In this document: one piece after another, positions 50,891 through 58,499 of the stretch
Numbering within the stretch: position 1 is the stretch's first letter
Layout: every line of letters starts with the position of its first letter
DNA from: Lachnospiraceae bacterium AM93-12TA
GTDB taxonomy: Bacteria; Bacillota; Clostridia; Lachnospirales; Lachnospiraceae
Length of the DNA: 64,000 nt
Direction of reading: 5' to 3'
Assembly (NCBI GenBank): GCA_027698105.1
Contig: JAQERH010000005.1
Coordinates: 35,840 to 99,839, forward strand
The notes under the pieces: model-generated
Told to the model about the DNA's origin: nothing
Database searches by the model: none
What the model saw: only the letters and a program-made list of their open reading frames with translations
Translations under genes and position numbers: made by a program

Positions 50891-51154
50891 ATGGATTTTG
50901 GAATTGCAAGCGTAGCAGGAATCACAATGATCTGCTATCTGGCAGGCATGGGAATGAAGGCATCAGCGAAGGTAAAGAATGAGGTGATTCCCGTAGTCTG
51001 CGGATGCGCCGGGGCCGTACTGGGAGTAGCCGGTATGTTTGTGATGCCGGATTTCCCGGCTCAGGATGTAATCAACGCGGCGGCGGTCGGCATTGCATCC
51101 GGTCTGGCGGCCACAGGAATCAACCAGGCAGTAAAACAGCTGGGAAGGAGGTGA
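50891..51154 (+). CDS. Phage holin
   Basis: An 87-residue membrane protein with two or three hydrophobic segments (FGIASVAGITMICYLAGMGM; GCAGAVLGVAGMFVMP; a third near NAAAVGIASGLAATG) and a basic end KQLGRR, typical of small Firmicute holins. GGAG precedes the ATG. It should form the lesions through which the downstream amidase reaches the wall. Confidence 0.85.
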   Translation: MDFGIASVAGITMICYLAGMGMKASAKVKNEVIPVVCGCAGAVLGVAGMFVMPDFPAQDVINAAAVGIASGLAATGINQAVKQLGRR

Positions 51155-51288
51155 TTCATTCACCTCCCGCAGCTTCGGCGGGTGATCCAGAGCAGACGCA
51201 AATGTGTCAAAAAGAGTAGAATCATACTGAAATTTATGATATAATGCTCTTCGCTGTCGAACCTCCAGCAGAAGGGAGGTGATACTGT

Positions 51289-51378
51289 ATGGAAGAAATA
51301 CTTCTCACATTTCTTGTTTCTGTCGGAGCAAGTGTAGTTGGCTACTACATATGCAAATGGCTGGACAGAAATAGATAG
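51289..51378 (+). CDS. Fst-like type I toxin, cassette 2 (29 aa)
   Basis: Sequence plan as in cassette 1: a helix (LLTFLVSVGASVVGYYI) followed by CKWLDRNR. GGGAGGTGAT precedes the ATG and TATAAT lies near 51240. The two toxins share the CKWLD end but differ in the helix, so they are diverged copies with separate antisense RNAs. Confidence 0.8.
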   Translation: MEEILLTFLVSVGASVVGYYICKWLDRNR

Positions 51379-51417
51379 ACAGCATCAGCATAATCGGAAT
51401 AGCTCACCGTAACGAGC

Positions 51418-51486
51418 AAGAACCCCTCAGAGCGGCAACTCTGAGGGGTTCTTTTACTGCATGGAAACTTCTCACATTTCTTAGCT
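51418..51486 (-). ncRNA. Antisense antitoxin RNA of Fst-like cassette 2
   Basis: The minus-strand promoter TTGACT (51516-51521), 17 bases, TATGAT (51493-51498) starts an RNA near 51486. It ends at the bidirectional hairpin AAGAACCCCTCAGAG/CTCTGAGGGGTTCTT (51418-51453). The segment ACTTCTCACATTTCTT occurs both at the start of the toxin gene and in this RNA's region, giving the pairing site. Confidence 0.75.
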
Positions 51487-51604
51487 GTATTCATCATACC
51501 TTTTTTTGTCTGAAAAGTCAATGTATAGCTTGCTGATAATTAGAGCGTCCTTTTAATCAGGGACGTTCTTTTTATACAAAAATATTTTTTAAGGAGGACT
51601 CATT

Positions 51605-51838
51605 ATGAGTAGAACACACAAATGCCCAGTACACGGAGAGAACGGATTTGACCAGGAGAAGGCAGGAACCCACATCCCTGAGCCGATTGCGGACTGCACC
51701 TGTGACGTTGGCTCCACAGGCCCTGCGCTGGAGGGCAAGGGAAACACACCAGTAGGACCTGGCCTGGAGGGCTTAGGCAATACGCCGGTTGGTCCTGGCT
51801 TAGGCGGCGGCAACACCCCGGCTGGCCCAGGAAAATAG
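51605..51838 (+). CDS. Small Gly-Pro repeat protein (77 aa)
   Basis: AAGGAGGA precedes the ATG. The N-terminus has CPVHGENGF and ADCTCDVG (possible metal site); then three repeats of GNTPVGPGLEG type run to the end (GNTPVGPGLEGLGNTPVGPG). I do not recognise the family. It may be a late structural or lysis-accessory peptide. Confidence 0.6.
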   Translation: MSRTHKCPVHGENGFDQEKAGTHIPEPIADCTCDVGSTGPALEGKGNTPVGPGLEGLGNTPVGPGLGGGNTPAGPGK

Positions 51839-51894
51839 TTGCGACGTCGGAACTTATGGAGGGAGGCCTTAGGGCCTCACAGAAAGGGAAAACT

Positions 51895-52059
51895 ATGGTA
51901 AAGAGCATGCAGAGAACAGACCTTGGAGATAAGCGTTTTACAGAACTTCAGGAAGAAGTCAAGGGTGCGTCAGCCACAGCTCTACAAGAATTCCATGACA
52001 TTATCAATCCGGATGCGATGGGGCCAGATGGAAAGGAGGGGATTGACGATGCAGATTAA
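51895..52059 (+). CDS. Hypothetical late phage protein (54 aa)
   Basis: AAAGGGAAA precedes the ATG. The product is charged and helical (FTELQEEVKGASATALQEFH) with an acidic end. It overlaps the amidase start by 11 bases. Function unknown. Confidence 0.5.
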   Translation: MVKSMQRTDLGDKRFTELQEEVKGASATALQEFHDIINPDAMGPDGKEGIDDAD

Positions 52060-52933
52060 CAAACTGCTGACGCCGTACAACCTTAACCGTCTGGGTGACA
52101 CCAACCGCATCAGGTACATCGTGCTCCATTACGTTGGCGCCACAGGCGGAGCGGAAGCCAACTGTCGGTATTATGCCAGCAAATATATCGGCGCCAGCGC
52201 CCACTATTATGTGGGATTTGACGGAGAAATCTGGCAGAGCGTGGAGGATGGAGATATTGCCTGGCACTGCGGCGCAAAGTCTTACCGCCATCCGGAGTGC
52301 AGGAACTCGAACAGCATTGGTATTGAGCTGTGCGTGAGAAATAAAGGGAGCCAGGCAGCAGACGGCCGGGACTGGTACTTTGAGGACGCTACCGTTCGGG
52401 CGGCCATAGGGCTGACGAGGAGTCTGATGGAAAAATATGGCATTCCGGCAGACCGTGTGATTCGTCATTATGACGTGACTGGGAAGATTTGTCCGAACCC
52501 TTACGTCTATAATCACACGGCCCACACCTGGGAGCTCTTCAAGGCTGCGCTGACAGCACCAAAAACAGAGTGGACGTACCAGCCCATCAGCACCGGCGCG
52601 GCGCAGGTAGAGGTTACAGTTGACTCTCTTGTTATCCGCGATGCTCCAGGCGGTAAAGATACTGGAGGTAGATATTATAAGGGAAACCGAATAAAACCAC
52701 TCAGGAAAGCCCTGGCGGGCTCAGAGAGGTGGTTTGAAACAGATAGGGGCTGGATCAGTGCCGACTACCTCCAGGGCTGGATCCTCGAGGGAGGCCAGTG
52801 GTGGTATTTGAAACCGGGCTATATCTATCCGGCGGGGGGACTGGAAGTCATCGATGGAAAATGCTATTGCTTTGATTTTAACGGCTGGATGCTGACGCCA
52901 GACCGGATCCGGGAGGACGGGGAAGTGATTTAA
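52049..52933 (+). CDS. Endolysin: N-acetylmuramoyl-L-alanine amidase
   Basis: A 294-residue lysin. Residues 15-165 are an Amidase_2/PGRP domain with zinc ligands in YIVLHYVGA and IRHYDVTGKICPNP (His, His, Cys/Asp). Residues 190-250 look like an SH3-type wall-binding domain (VEVTVDSLVIRDAPGGKDTG); the end has a choline-binding-like WWYLKPGYIYP...DFNGWML. GGAGG precedes the ATG at 52049. It is the last prophage gene; its stop codon is 4 bases before the attR arm. Confidence 0.92.
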   Translation: MQINKLLTPYNLNRLGDTNRIRYIVLHYVGATGGAEANCRYYASKYIGASAHYYVGFDGEIWQSVEDGDIAWHCGAKSYRHPECRNSNSIGIELCVRNKGSQAADGRDWYFEDATVRAAIGLTRSLMEKYGIPADRVIRHYDVTGKICPNPYVYNHTAHTWELFKAALTAPKTEWTYQPISTGAAQVEVTVDSLVIRDAPGGKDTGGRYYKGNRIKPLRKALAGSERWFETDRGWISADYLQGWILEGGQWWYLKPGYIYPAGGLEVIDGKCYCFDFNGWMLTPDRIREDGEVI

Positions 52934-53052
52934 GAGGCTAATCTGTTACTGACTTTTGGCCCGCCGTATTGACTCATAATAAACTGTGCCATCTTTGGAT
53001 TCGGCTGAGTGATTTTAACAGGATACTGAAGCCGTTTTTCATATCTCCACAT
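52930..53052 (-). pseudogene. cotJC: cotJC 5' fragment, truncated by the prophage
   Basis: The minus strand reads MWRYEKRLQYPVKITQPNPK and on to SQYGGP, which is the N-terminus of CotJC; after the core the frame runs into phage DNA (KVSNRLAS) and stops after 40 residues. It starts 3 bases past the cotJB stop codon, the normal operon spacing. Joined to 15195-15714 it forms a complete CotJC. Confidence 0.93.
52938..52969. repeat. attR: phage half-site plus 12-bp core
   Basis: The arm CTAATCTGTTACTGAC (52938-52953) is followed by TTTT and the core GGCCCGCCGTAT (52958-52969). To its right is host cotJC. Together with attL the reconstructed attP is a near-symmetric site: 16-bp perfect inverted arms separated by 16 bases containing the core. 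Confidence 0.93.
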
Positions 53053-53055
53053 AGG

Positions 53056-53355
53056 TTACACCTCTCCTTCCCATGGCCATTTTTCTGTTACCCAGGTCCA
53101 TCGGTCTGTATTTTTGACCGAGTCAACCAGCAGAGGGCCGTACTGGGCCTGCCAAGTTTCCAGCGCCTCTTTCCTAAGTCCTGCCACATAATGATAATAC
53201 TTTAATGCTTCCTGATCTGTTGGATGAGTATCCAGATAAAGCAGAACGTCATCCATCGCAAAGCTGGCCTGATCGATCCGGCGCATAAGAGCGTCCTTCT
53301 CGGAAGGAGCAGCGGCTGTATTCCCAGTATTATTATTTGTCATGGTTCCAAACAT
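53056..53355 (-). CDS. cotJB: Spore coat protein CotJB
   Basis: A 99-residue coat protein. The family core is visible: LMRRIDQASFAMDDVLLYLD and YLDTHPTDQEALKYYHY with a C-terminal YGPLLVDSVKNTDRWTWVTE. In Bacillus it is made in the mother cell under sigma-E with CotJA and CotJC. The ATG at 53355 overlaps the cotJA stop by one base and has GGGAGGTG at good distance. Intact, unlike cotJC downstream. Confidence 0.93.
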   Translation of the reverse strand: MFGTMTNNNTGNTAAAPSEKDALMRRIDQASFAMDDVLLYLDTHPTDQEALKYYHYVAGLRKEALETWQAQYGPLLVDSVKNTDRWTWVTEKWPWEGEV

Positions 53356-53894
53356 TAGATACACCTCCCTGCTAAGAATGGAAGATCCAGATCCGGGAAA
53401 ATAGTTCCTCTTGTAAAACCGGTATCCAGATCGTAGGTTTTTCCCCAGCGCTGCATCGGCACATAGGCCATGCCTACGGGATAATTGGAAAAATCAACGG
53501 GACATCTTGAGACAGGCGGATTCTCTTCGGAGGTATTTCTCGGCTCAGGCCGCAGAACAGGTCCCGGCCCTGGTTCTGCCGTCACCTGGTTGCCTGGCTT
53601 TACAGCCGGATTTTGAACTGTACCTGCATTTCCTGCATTCTGCCATGAAGAGCTGCAGCCGGGATTTGGGCAATTCCAGCCCCATTCACTGTACTGTCCG
53701 TATAGAGCCTGACATTCTGCCATAGGTTCCTTCTGGTATTCCTGGCTGGACACGCTGTCCCTGCCTGCCATTGGCATTACATTGGCGTTTCGCCAGTCTC
53801 TGGCAGCTGAATTTCCCAGCTGACTGCGGATAGAGCGGGAAGAGAGAGGTTCTTTTTCCTTCCCGCCGGGATACTGCTGATCGTAGCAATTCAT
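53355..53894 (-). CDS. cotJA: Spore coat protein CotJA (extended N-terminus)
   Basis: A 179-residue protein whose last 60 residues are the CotJA domain (FSNYPVGMAYVPMQRWGKTY, DLDTGFTRGTIFPDLDLPFL). The N-terminal 110 residues are Pro/Asn/Gln-rich low-complexity sequence with CPNPGCSSSWQN, longer than the about 80-residue Bacillus protein. It is the first gene of the operon and should be controlled by a mother-cell sigma factor; no promoter could be called with confidence. Confidence 0.9.
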   Translation of the reverse strand: MNCYDQQYPGGKEKEPLSSRSIRSQLGNSAARDWRNANVMPMAGRDSVSSQEYQKEPMAECQALYGQYSEWGWNCPNPGCSSSWQNAGNAGTVQNPAVKPGNQVTAEPGPGPVLRPEPRNTSEENPPVSRCPVDFSNYPVGMAYVPMQRWGKTYDLDTGFTRGTIFPDLDLPFLAGRCI

Positions 53895-54596
53895 ATTTTA
53901 TTTGCCCTTTCCTGATTGGTTTACAATCATATCATATGTCAGACAGCACGTTCGCTGTTCATGGGAGACGTACATTTTTTGATTGTTTTTTCCTGCGACC
54001 TGTTTCACTTCACTAACAGATGATGGAAAAAGAGATAAGGGCAGGAATGTTGACCAGGACATGAAATGAAACCATAATTTATGAAGCCGCGTAATCAGGC
54101 TGAAAACCAGGATTACAGAGGGAATAAATGAAGCATTGGCACATGGATTCTGGCTGTATGGTAATAGAGCAGCTAACTATTGAATGTTTGTTATAAAAAA
54201 ATTATTCAAATTTTATTGCCAAAATATACTTTGCCAATAAATATTTGTTTTATTTTGTCGGTAGCATACATGTGATGACTATTATTAAGGGTGTATACAT
54301 TAATTTGTACAAAGTTCAAAAAAAACAAAAAATATCTTAAAAAATGGTGATTGCTTTAAAGGCAGAGTTAGTATTAAACCGGAGAGCAGTTATATTTTTG
54401 CACACGAGTGAAAGCGTTGCATTTTGCACGATTTTAGATTTCAGATTGATAAGAACAATGTTTTTTGTTCTTTTTCTCTCCTTAGAAGCATATATAATAG
54501 ATAAGCCGAACTGGATGCCGAAAGCTGTGTTGGCATTTTTCAAGAGAAATTTGCGGCTGAATGTTCATCTCAGGAATGAAAAAGGAGGCAGAATCC
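53895..54596. other. AT-rich noncoding interval upstream of cotJA
   Basis: About 700 bases without a convincing gene. It must hold the cotJA promoter near its left end. A small terminator-like hairpin, AGAACAA/TTGTTCT followed by Ts (54452-54475, plus strand), suggests that a short RNA might end there, but no clear promoter for it was found. A long plus-strand frame starting at 54344 is rejected (see below). Confidence 0.5.
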
Positions 54597-54830
54597 ATGC
54601 CAAGAGGAAGACGAAAAACATGCGAAGAAAAGCTGGAAGAACTCAGAGTGATGATTTCTTCTCAGGAGCTTCAGCTAAAAGAGTTAAGACAGAAGGAAAA
54701 AGAGCTGCTGAAGCAGAAAAAAGAAGAGGATTTACGCTGCCTGGCCCAGATGATGGAGGAGCAGCACGTCAGCGCGGACAGGCTGGCGGAAATTTTAAAA
54801 GAAACTTGTTTCTCCCGCGCCGAAGCATAA
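54597..54830 (+). CDS. Small coiled-coil protein (77 aa)
   Basis: AAAGGAGG precedes the ATG. The product begins MPRGRRKTCEEKLEELRVMI and is a single charged coiled coil up to about residue 50, then a short helical end (SADRLAEILKE). Similar small proteins starting PRGRRK are common in Lachnospiraceae; function unknown. Confidence 0.6.
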   Translation: MPRGRRKTCEEKLEELRVMISSQELQLKELRQKEKELLKQKKEEDLRCLAQMMEEQHVSADRLAEILKETCFSRAEA

Positions 54831-54868
54831 AGGCGCGGAAGATTAAAGTAAAGCTGGAAGCACAGCTC

Positions 54869-55645
54869 TTAAAAGAGTCCCAGCTGGGAGCAGGCATTCC
54901 AGATTCCGTCTTTTTCAATGGAGTCTGTGACAAGATCTGCGCAGGCTTTCAGCTCTTCAACGGCATTTCCCATCGCTACGCCGGTTCCGGCTGCCTGAAT
55001 GATTTCTATATCGTTCATGCTGTCTCCAAAAGCAACGGAATTTTTTAAAGAAGGATCTTCACCAAAGTATTTAGCTAAAAGGCGCAGACCGTCTGCCTTG
55101 GAATGTCCCTTTTCAAGTACATCAGCGCCATGCTTACCTGCAAACAGCGGAAGCCGGAGCGACGGAAAGTCTCGTTCAATCTGAGCAGCCTGATATTCAT
55201 TTCCCACAAATGCCAGAGTCCGTATTTTCATATTTAAAAGCTGCTTCGGATCGCCAAACCGTCTGCCGGAAATGCCCCAGTGAACCCTGTCGCTTTCTTC
55301 CACTACTTCGGGATGGATATAGAAATCGTTGTCTCCTATTGTTGCGCCGATAGCAAAACCCTGCTTATCGCAGTAGGAGAGCAGGTCTTTCAGAAGTTCC
55401 TGGTCAAAGGTGTGTTCATACAGCAGAGTATCGCCCACTGTTATTTTAGTTCCATTCATATGCACGATTCCATCTGGTTTCAGAATATCTTTGTATTTGC
55501 AGCTGTAATAATTATCCATATCTCTTCCTGTAGCCAGGACAATTCTGTGCCGCTTTCGCAGCAGCTCCACAGCTTTCAGGGCGCTGGGAGTGATCTGTCC
55601 AGTCTTGTGGTCCAGCAGGGTCATATCTAAGTCGAAACTGATCAT
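54869..55645 (-). CDS. Cof-type HAD-IIB hydrolase
   Basis: A 258-residue phosphatase. HAD motifs are seen: I, SFDLDMTLLD; II, VLATGRD; III, KADGLRLL; IV, VAFGDSMNDIEII. The cap domain (type IIB) lies between motifs II and III. Substrates of Cof proteins are typically sugar phosphates or similar small phosphates; specificity cannot be read here. The convergent small gene lies 38 bases away. Confidence 0.92.
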   Translation of the reverse strand: MISFDLDMTLLDHKTGQITPSALKAVELLRKRHRIVLATGRDMDNYYSCKYKDILKPDGIVHMNGTKITVGDTLLYEHTFDQELLKDLLSYCDKQGFAIGATIGDNDFYIHPEVVEESDRVHWGISGRRFGDPKQLLNMKIRTLAFVGNEYQAAQIERDFPSLRLPLFAGKHGADVLEKGHSKADGLRLLAKYFGEDPSLKNSVAFGDSMNDIEIIQAAGTGVAMGNAVEELKACADLVTDSIEKDGIWNACSQLGLF

Positions 55646-55837
55646 AGATGTCCTCCTTATAAGGTATTCCAGTAATTAAATAGTTATCGCATTTTTTGCG
55701 GCTGTATGAATTTAATTATAGCGGATTTCTGATGTTTTTCCTATAGAAACAGAAGAAAAAATAAAAGTGTCTATATTCACGAAAAAATATTTTTTTCAAA
55801 AAATAAAAATAGGGCTTCCATTTTTGAAAATTTATGC

Positions 55838-55926
55838 TATAATAAAATTTATCGGGGTATGGCGTAGCTTGGTAGCGCGCTCGGCTGGGGGCCGAGAGGT
55901 CGCAGGTTCAAATCCTGTTGCCCCGA
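55838..55926 (+). tRNA. tRNA-Pro (GGG) with promoter -10 box
   Basis: The tRNA is 55853-55926: acceptor CGGGGTA with TGCCCCG, D arm GCGT.../...GCGC, anticodon arm CTCGG-CTGGGGG-CCGAG (anticodon GGG), T arm CAGG-TTCAAAT-CCTG, discriminator A, CCA not encoded. TATAAT at 55838-55843 serves as the -10 box. Confidence 0.93.
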
Positions 55927-56016
55927 TTTCAGATGACAGAGGATTGTGCTGTGCATAGTTCCCTGTCATTTTTGTTTTAAAAACATATGATATCTTGCGT
56001 GGAAGGGAGAATTCAC

Positions 56017-56436
56017 ATGACAGAAGAAAGGATAGAGGAACTGGCGGAAAAGGCAGCAGAGCTTCACCGCAGCGGATATAATTGTGCTCAGGCTGTGGCC
56101 TGTGCTTTAAGTGAAGAGGCTGGAGTGGATGAAGAGATTTGTTTCCGTTTGATGGAGGGCTTTGGTCTCGGAATGGGACAGATGCACGAAACATGCGGAG
56201 CTATTTCCGGCGCTGTGGCAGTTCTGGGATTTCAAAACAGCCTGGGAAGAGAAAATCCCACGACAAAAGCGTCTACTTATGGCATAGTTCGACAGGTGGG
56301 AGAGCAGTTTCTTGAGAAAAACGGCTCAACAAGCTGTATGGAATTAAAAGGCCTTACGGGAAAGGGCGTCCTCAGAACCTGCCCTGGCTGTGTAGAGGAC
56401 GCAGTAAGGATTGCCTGCAGTCTTCTGAAGAAGTAA
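56017..56436 (+). CDS. C_GCAxxG_C_C family protein
   Basis: A 139-residue protein defined by its spaced cysteines: SGYNCAQAV, ETCGAISGAVAVLG, and later RTCPGCVEDA. The family is thought to be redox-active or metal-binding and is widespread in anaerobes; the reaction is unknown. GGGAG precedes the ATG at 56017. It follows tRNA-Pro. Confidence 0.88.
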   Translation: MTEERIEELAEKAAELHRSGYNCAQAVACALSEEAGVDEEICFRLMEGFGLGMGQMHETCGAISGAVAVLGFQNSLGRENPTTKASTYGIVRQVGEQFLEKNGSTSCMELKGLTGKGVLRTCPGCVEDAVRIACSLLKK

Positions 56437-56449
56437 AAGAACTGTATTT

Positions 56450-57211
56450 TTACCGCTTCAGAATTTTTCGCAGAAGGCTCAGCAGAAATCCAAGAATACA
56501 GATTTTTAACATGGATTCTGACAGGGGAGCCATAACCTCTAGGAATCGGCTGGCTCCAGGGAGCAGAGGCTGGCTGGACAGTTCTGTCTGAAGCATAGGA
56601 AGGCTCCAGAAGATCAGGGTTAACAGAAGAAAGGCAGTCATACCTCTTCCCATATCGGCGCTGATGACCCGGTCATTGCCTGCAAAGTGGCGTTTTGTTA
56701 AAATCCAGAGCGCCGACAGGCTGGTAAATGCCAGATAGGATCCTGCCAGAGCCAGATAGCAGGCCAGGCTGTAATTTCTCTCTGTAATTAAAATTCGAAC
56801 GGATCCCAGGCCTTCCCGCCCATGAAACAGAGGGAGCAGAGGAATCCACACTGCGTTTGCCATGAGCAGACAGCAGACGATCTGGGAAATTCTGGAAACC
56901 AGGGTGGAGAGGCTTCCGGGAAGCTTTATTTTAGGAAGAGAAGGAAGGGAAAGAGATTTCCTTTTCTTCTTTTTCTTTTTTGCTTTTTTCTGCTTCGCAG
57001 GAGCAGCCTTGCAGATATTTTCTTCTCTCCTGACTTCAGAAAAATCAGAGTTTTCAGTCTGAACCTCGCAGGAGGGCCTCTTGCGGCTGCGTCCCCGACC
57101 GACAATGTGTTCAGATTTTGCCGATAAATTTTTTTCACAGGTCATGCCCTGTTCGTTCTCGGCGTGGTCCGCTTTGTTTGACAGTTCTTTATCTTCTTTC
57201 TGGTAAGCCAT
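56450..57211 (-). CDS. Polytopic membrane protein with Lys-rich N-terminus
   Basis: A 253-residue protein. The first about 95 residues are charged, with a lysine block (KQKKAKKKKKKRKS); four hydrophobic segments follow (for example VSRISQIVCCLLMANAVWIP and YLALAGSYLAFTSLSALWIL). No known domain recognised. The internal ATG at 57211 has CAGGAG upstream and is preferred to the upstream frame extension. Convergent with the C_GCAxxG gene. Confidence 0.65.
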   Translation of the reverse strand: MAYQKEDKELSNKADHAENEQGMTCEKNLSAKSEHIVGRGRSRKRPSCEVQTENSDFSEVRREENICKAAPAKQKKAKKKKKKRKSLSLPSLPKIKLPGSLSTLVSRISQIVCCLLMANAVWIPLLPLFHGREGLGSVRILITERNYSLACYLALAGSYLAFTSLSALWILTKRHFAGNDRVISADMGRGMTAFLLLTLIFWSLPMLQTELSSQPLLPGASRFLEVMAPLSESMLKICILGFLLSLLRKILKR

Positions 57212-57413
57212 AATGATTCTCCTGTAATTTATGGATTTCTTTAACCATCTTGTATGTCTTCTACACTGTACCACAAAAATGTGAAAATTCAGAGTCCTTT
57301 CCCTTATTTTTTCCTTACGGACTGACAGAAAATTTTCTGTGAATTTAGAGAAAACATTTGAAAAGAGTTGAAAAATAAGAAAGTAGGATATTCCCAAACG
57401 AATCGAGAGGTGA

Positions 57414-57419
57414 TATAAT
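57414..57419 (+). promoter_or_regulatory. Probable -10 box of asnA
   Basis: TATAAT with TTCCCA at the 17-base distance (57391-57396); a moderate promoter. No T-box or other leader element was seen between it and asnA. Confidence 0.5.
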
Positions 57420-57466
57420 TAATTGTCAATGAATGAAATGAAAAAAAGACGTAAGGGGACTGCATC

Positions 57467-58477
57467 ATGGAACATTTGATTGTACCAGAAAACTATGAAC
57501 CGGCCATCGATCTGCGAGAGACTCAGGTGGCAATAAAAATTATTAAGGACTTTTTCCAGAGAGAGCTTGCCAAGCAGCTGAATTTAACGCGAGTTTCCGC
57601 GCCCCTGTTTGTGCTTCCGGAATCAGGCTTGAATGATAACCTGAACGGAGTGGAACGCCCTGTGTCCTTTGGAATCAAGGAGCAGGAGGATCGGCCTGCG
57701 GAGATTGTTCATTCACTGGCAAAGTGGAAGAGAATGGCGCTTAAACAGTATGGATTTCAGCCTGGCGAGGGCCTGTACACAGATATGAGCGCTATCCGCA
57801 GAGATGAGGATACGGATAATATCCATTCTCTTTATGTGGATCAGTGGGACTGGGAGAAAATCATTACCAGAGAAGAGCGCACCAGAGAAACGCTGGAGCT
57901 GATTGTAAAGGCCGTATACAAAGCCCTGAAGGTAACGGAGGACTACATGGCCTACGAGTATGAATACATAGGACGGTATCTGCCGGATCATATTGAATTT
58001 GTGACGACCCAGCAGCTGGAGGATATGTATCCTGACTGTACGCCGAAGGAGAGGGAGTACAAGATTGCGAAGCTTCACAAGGCAGTGTTTATTGAACAGA
58101 TCGGCGATAAGCTGAAATCAGGGGAGAAGCATGATGGCCGTGCTCCGGACTATGACGATTGGAAATTAAACGGAGATATTATTGTGTATTATCCGGTGCT
58201 TGATATTGCTCTGGAGCTGTCCTCTATGGGTATCCGCGTGGATGAGACAGTGTTAAGAGAGCAGTTAAAAAAAGCCGGCTGTGAGGAACGGGCAGAGCTG
58301 GCATTCCAGAAGGAACTGTTGGAGGGAAAACTGCCATGCACAGTGGGCGGCGGTATCGGACAGTCCCGAATCTGTATGTTTTACCTGAGAAAGGCCCATA
58401 TTGGAGAAGTTCAGTCTTCTGTCTGGCCAGATGGTATCAGGGCAGAAGCAGAAAAGCATAATATTTTCCTGCTGTAA
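57467..58477 (+). CDS. asnA: Aspartate-ammonia ligase
   Basis: A 336-residue AsnA-type asparagine synthetase (class II synthetase fold, ammonia-dependent, ATP to AMP). Motifs include [40 protein letters not shown] and the ATP-binding end [20 protein letters not shown]. Length as usual. It precedes the aminopeptidase gene by 22 bases and is probably co-transcribed with it. Confidence 0.95.
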   Translation: MEHLIVPENYEPAIDLRETQVAIKIIKDFFQRELAKQLNLTRVSAPLFVLPESGLNDNLNGVERPVSFGIKEQEDRPAEIVHSLAKWKRMALKQYGFQPGEGLYTDMSAIRRDEDTDNIHSLYVDQWDWEKIITREERTRETLELIVKAVYKALKVTEDYMAYEYEYIGRYLPDHIEFVTTQQLEDMYPDCTPKEREYKIAKLHKAVFIEQIGDKLKSGEKHDGRAPDYDDWKLNGDIIVYYPVLDIALELSSMGIRVDETVLREQLKKAGCEERAELAFQKELLEGKLPCTVGGGIGQSRICMFYLRKAHIGEVQSSVWPDGIRAEAEKHNIFLL

Positions 58478-58499
58478 GGAAATAAAGGAGGAATGTAAG

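Larger units (their letters stand above)
15703..52969. mobile_element. Complete siphovirus-type prophage inserted in cotJC
   Basis: The element is bounded by attL and attR sharing a 12-bp core and spans 37,255 bp core to core. It carries a large serine integrase at the left end, a CI/Cro-type switch, replication genes, a late regulator, terminase, HK97-type head genes, siphovirus tail genes, holins and an amidase at the right end. All structural modules are present, so it may be inducible. Lesions seen are an in-frame amber in the SPFH gene and a decayed DUF2442 copy, neither obviously essential. Confidence 0.95.

Noticed and set aside
51710..51838. CRISPR-like repeats
   Set aside because: The repeats are codon-level Gly-Pro repeats inside a small gene, with no spacers or cas genes. 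No CRISPR array was seen in the window.
54344..55048. 234-codon plus-strand frame across the noncoding interval and the small coiled-coil gene
   Set aside because: It overlaps the better-supported gene at 54597 in another frame and runs antisense into the HAD gene; composition is not protein-like and no RBS is present.
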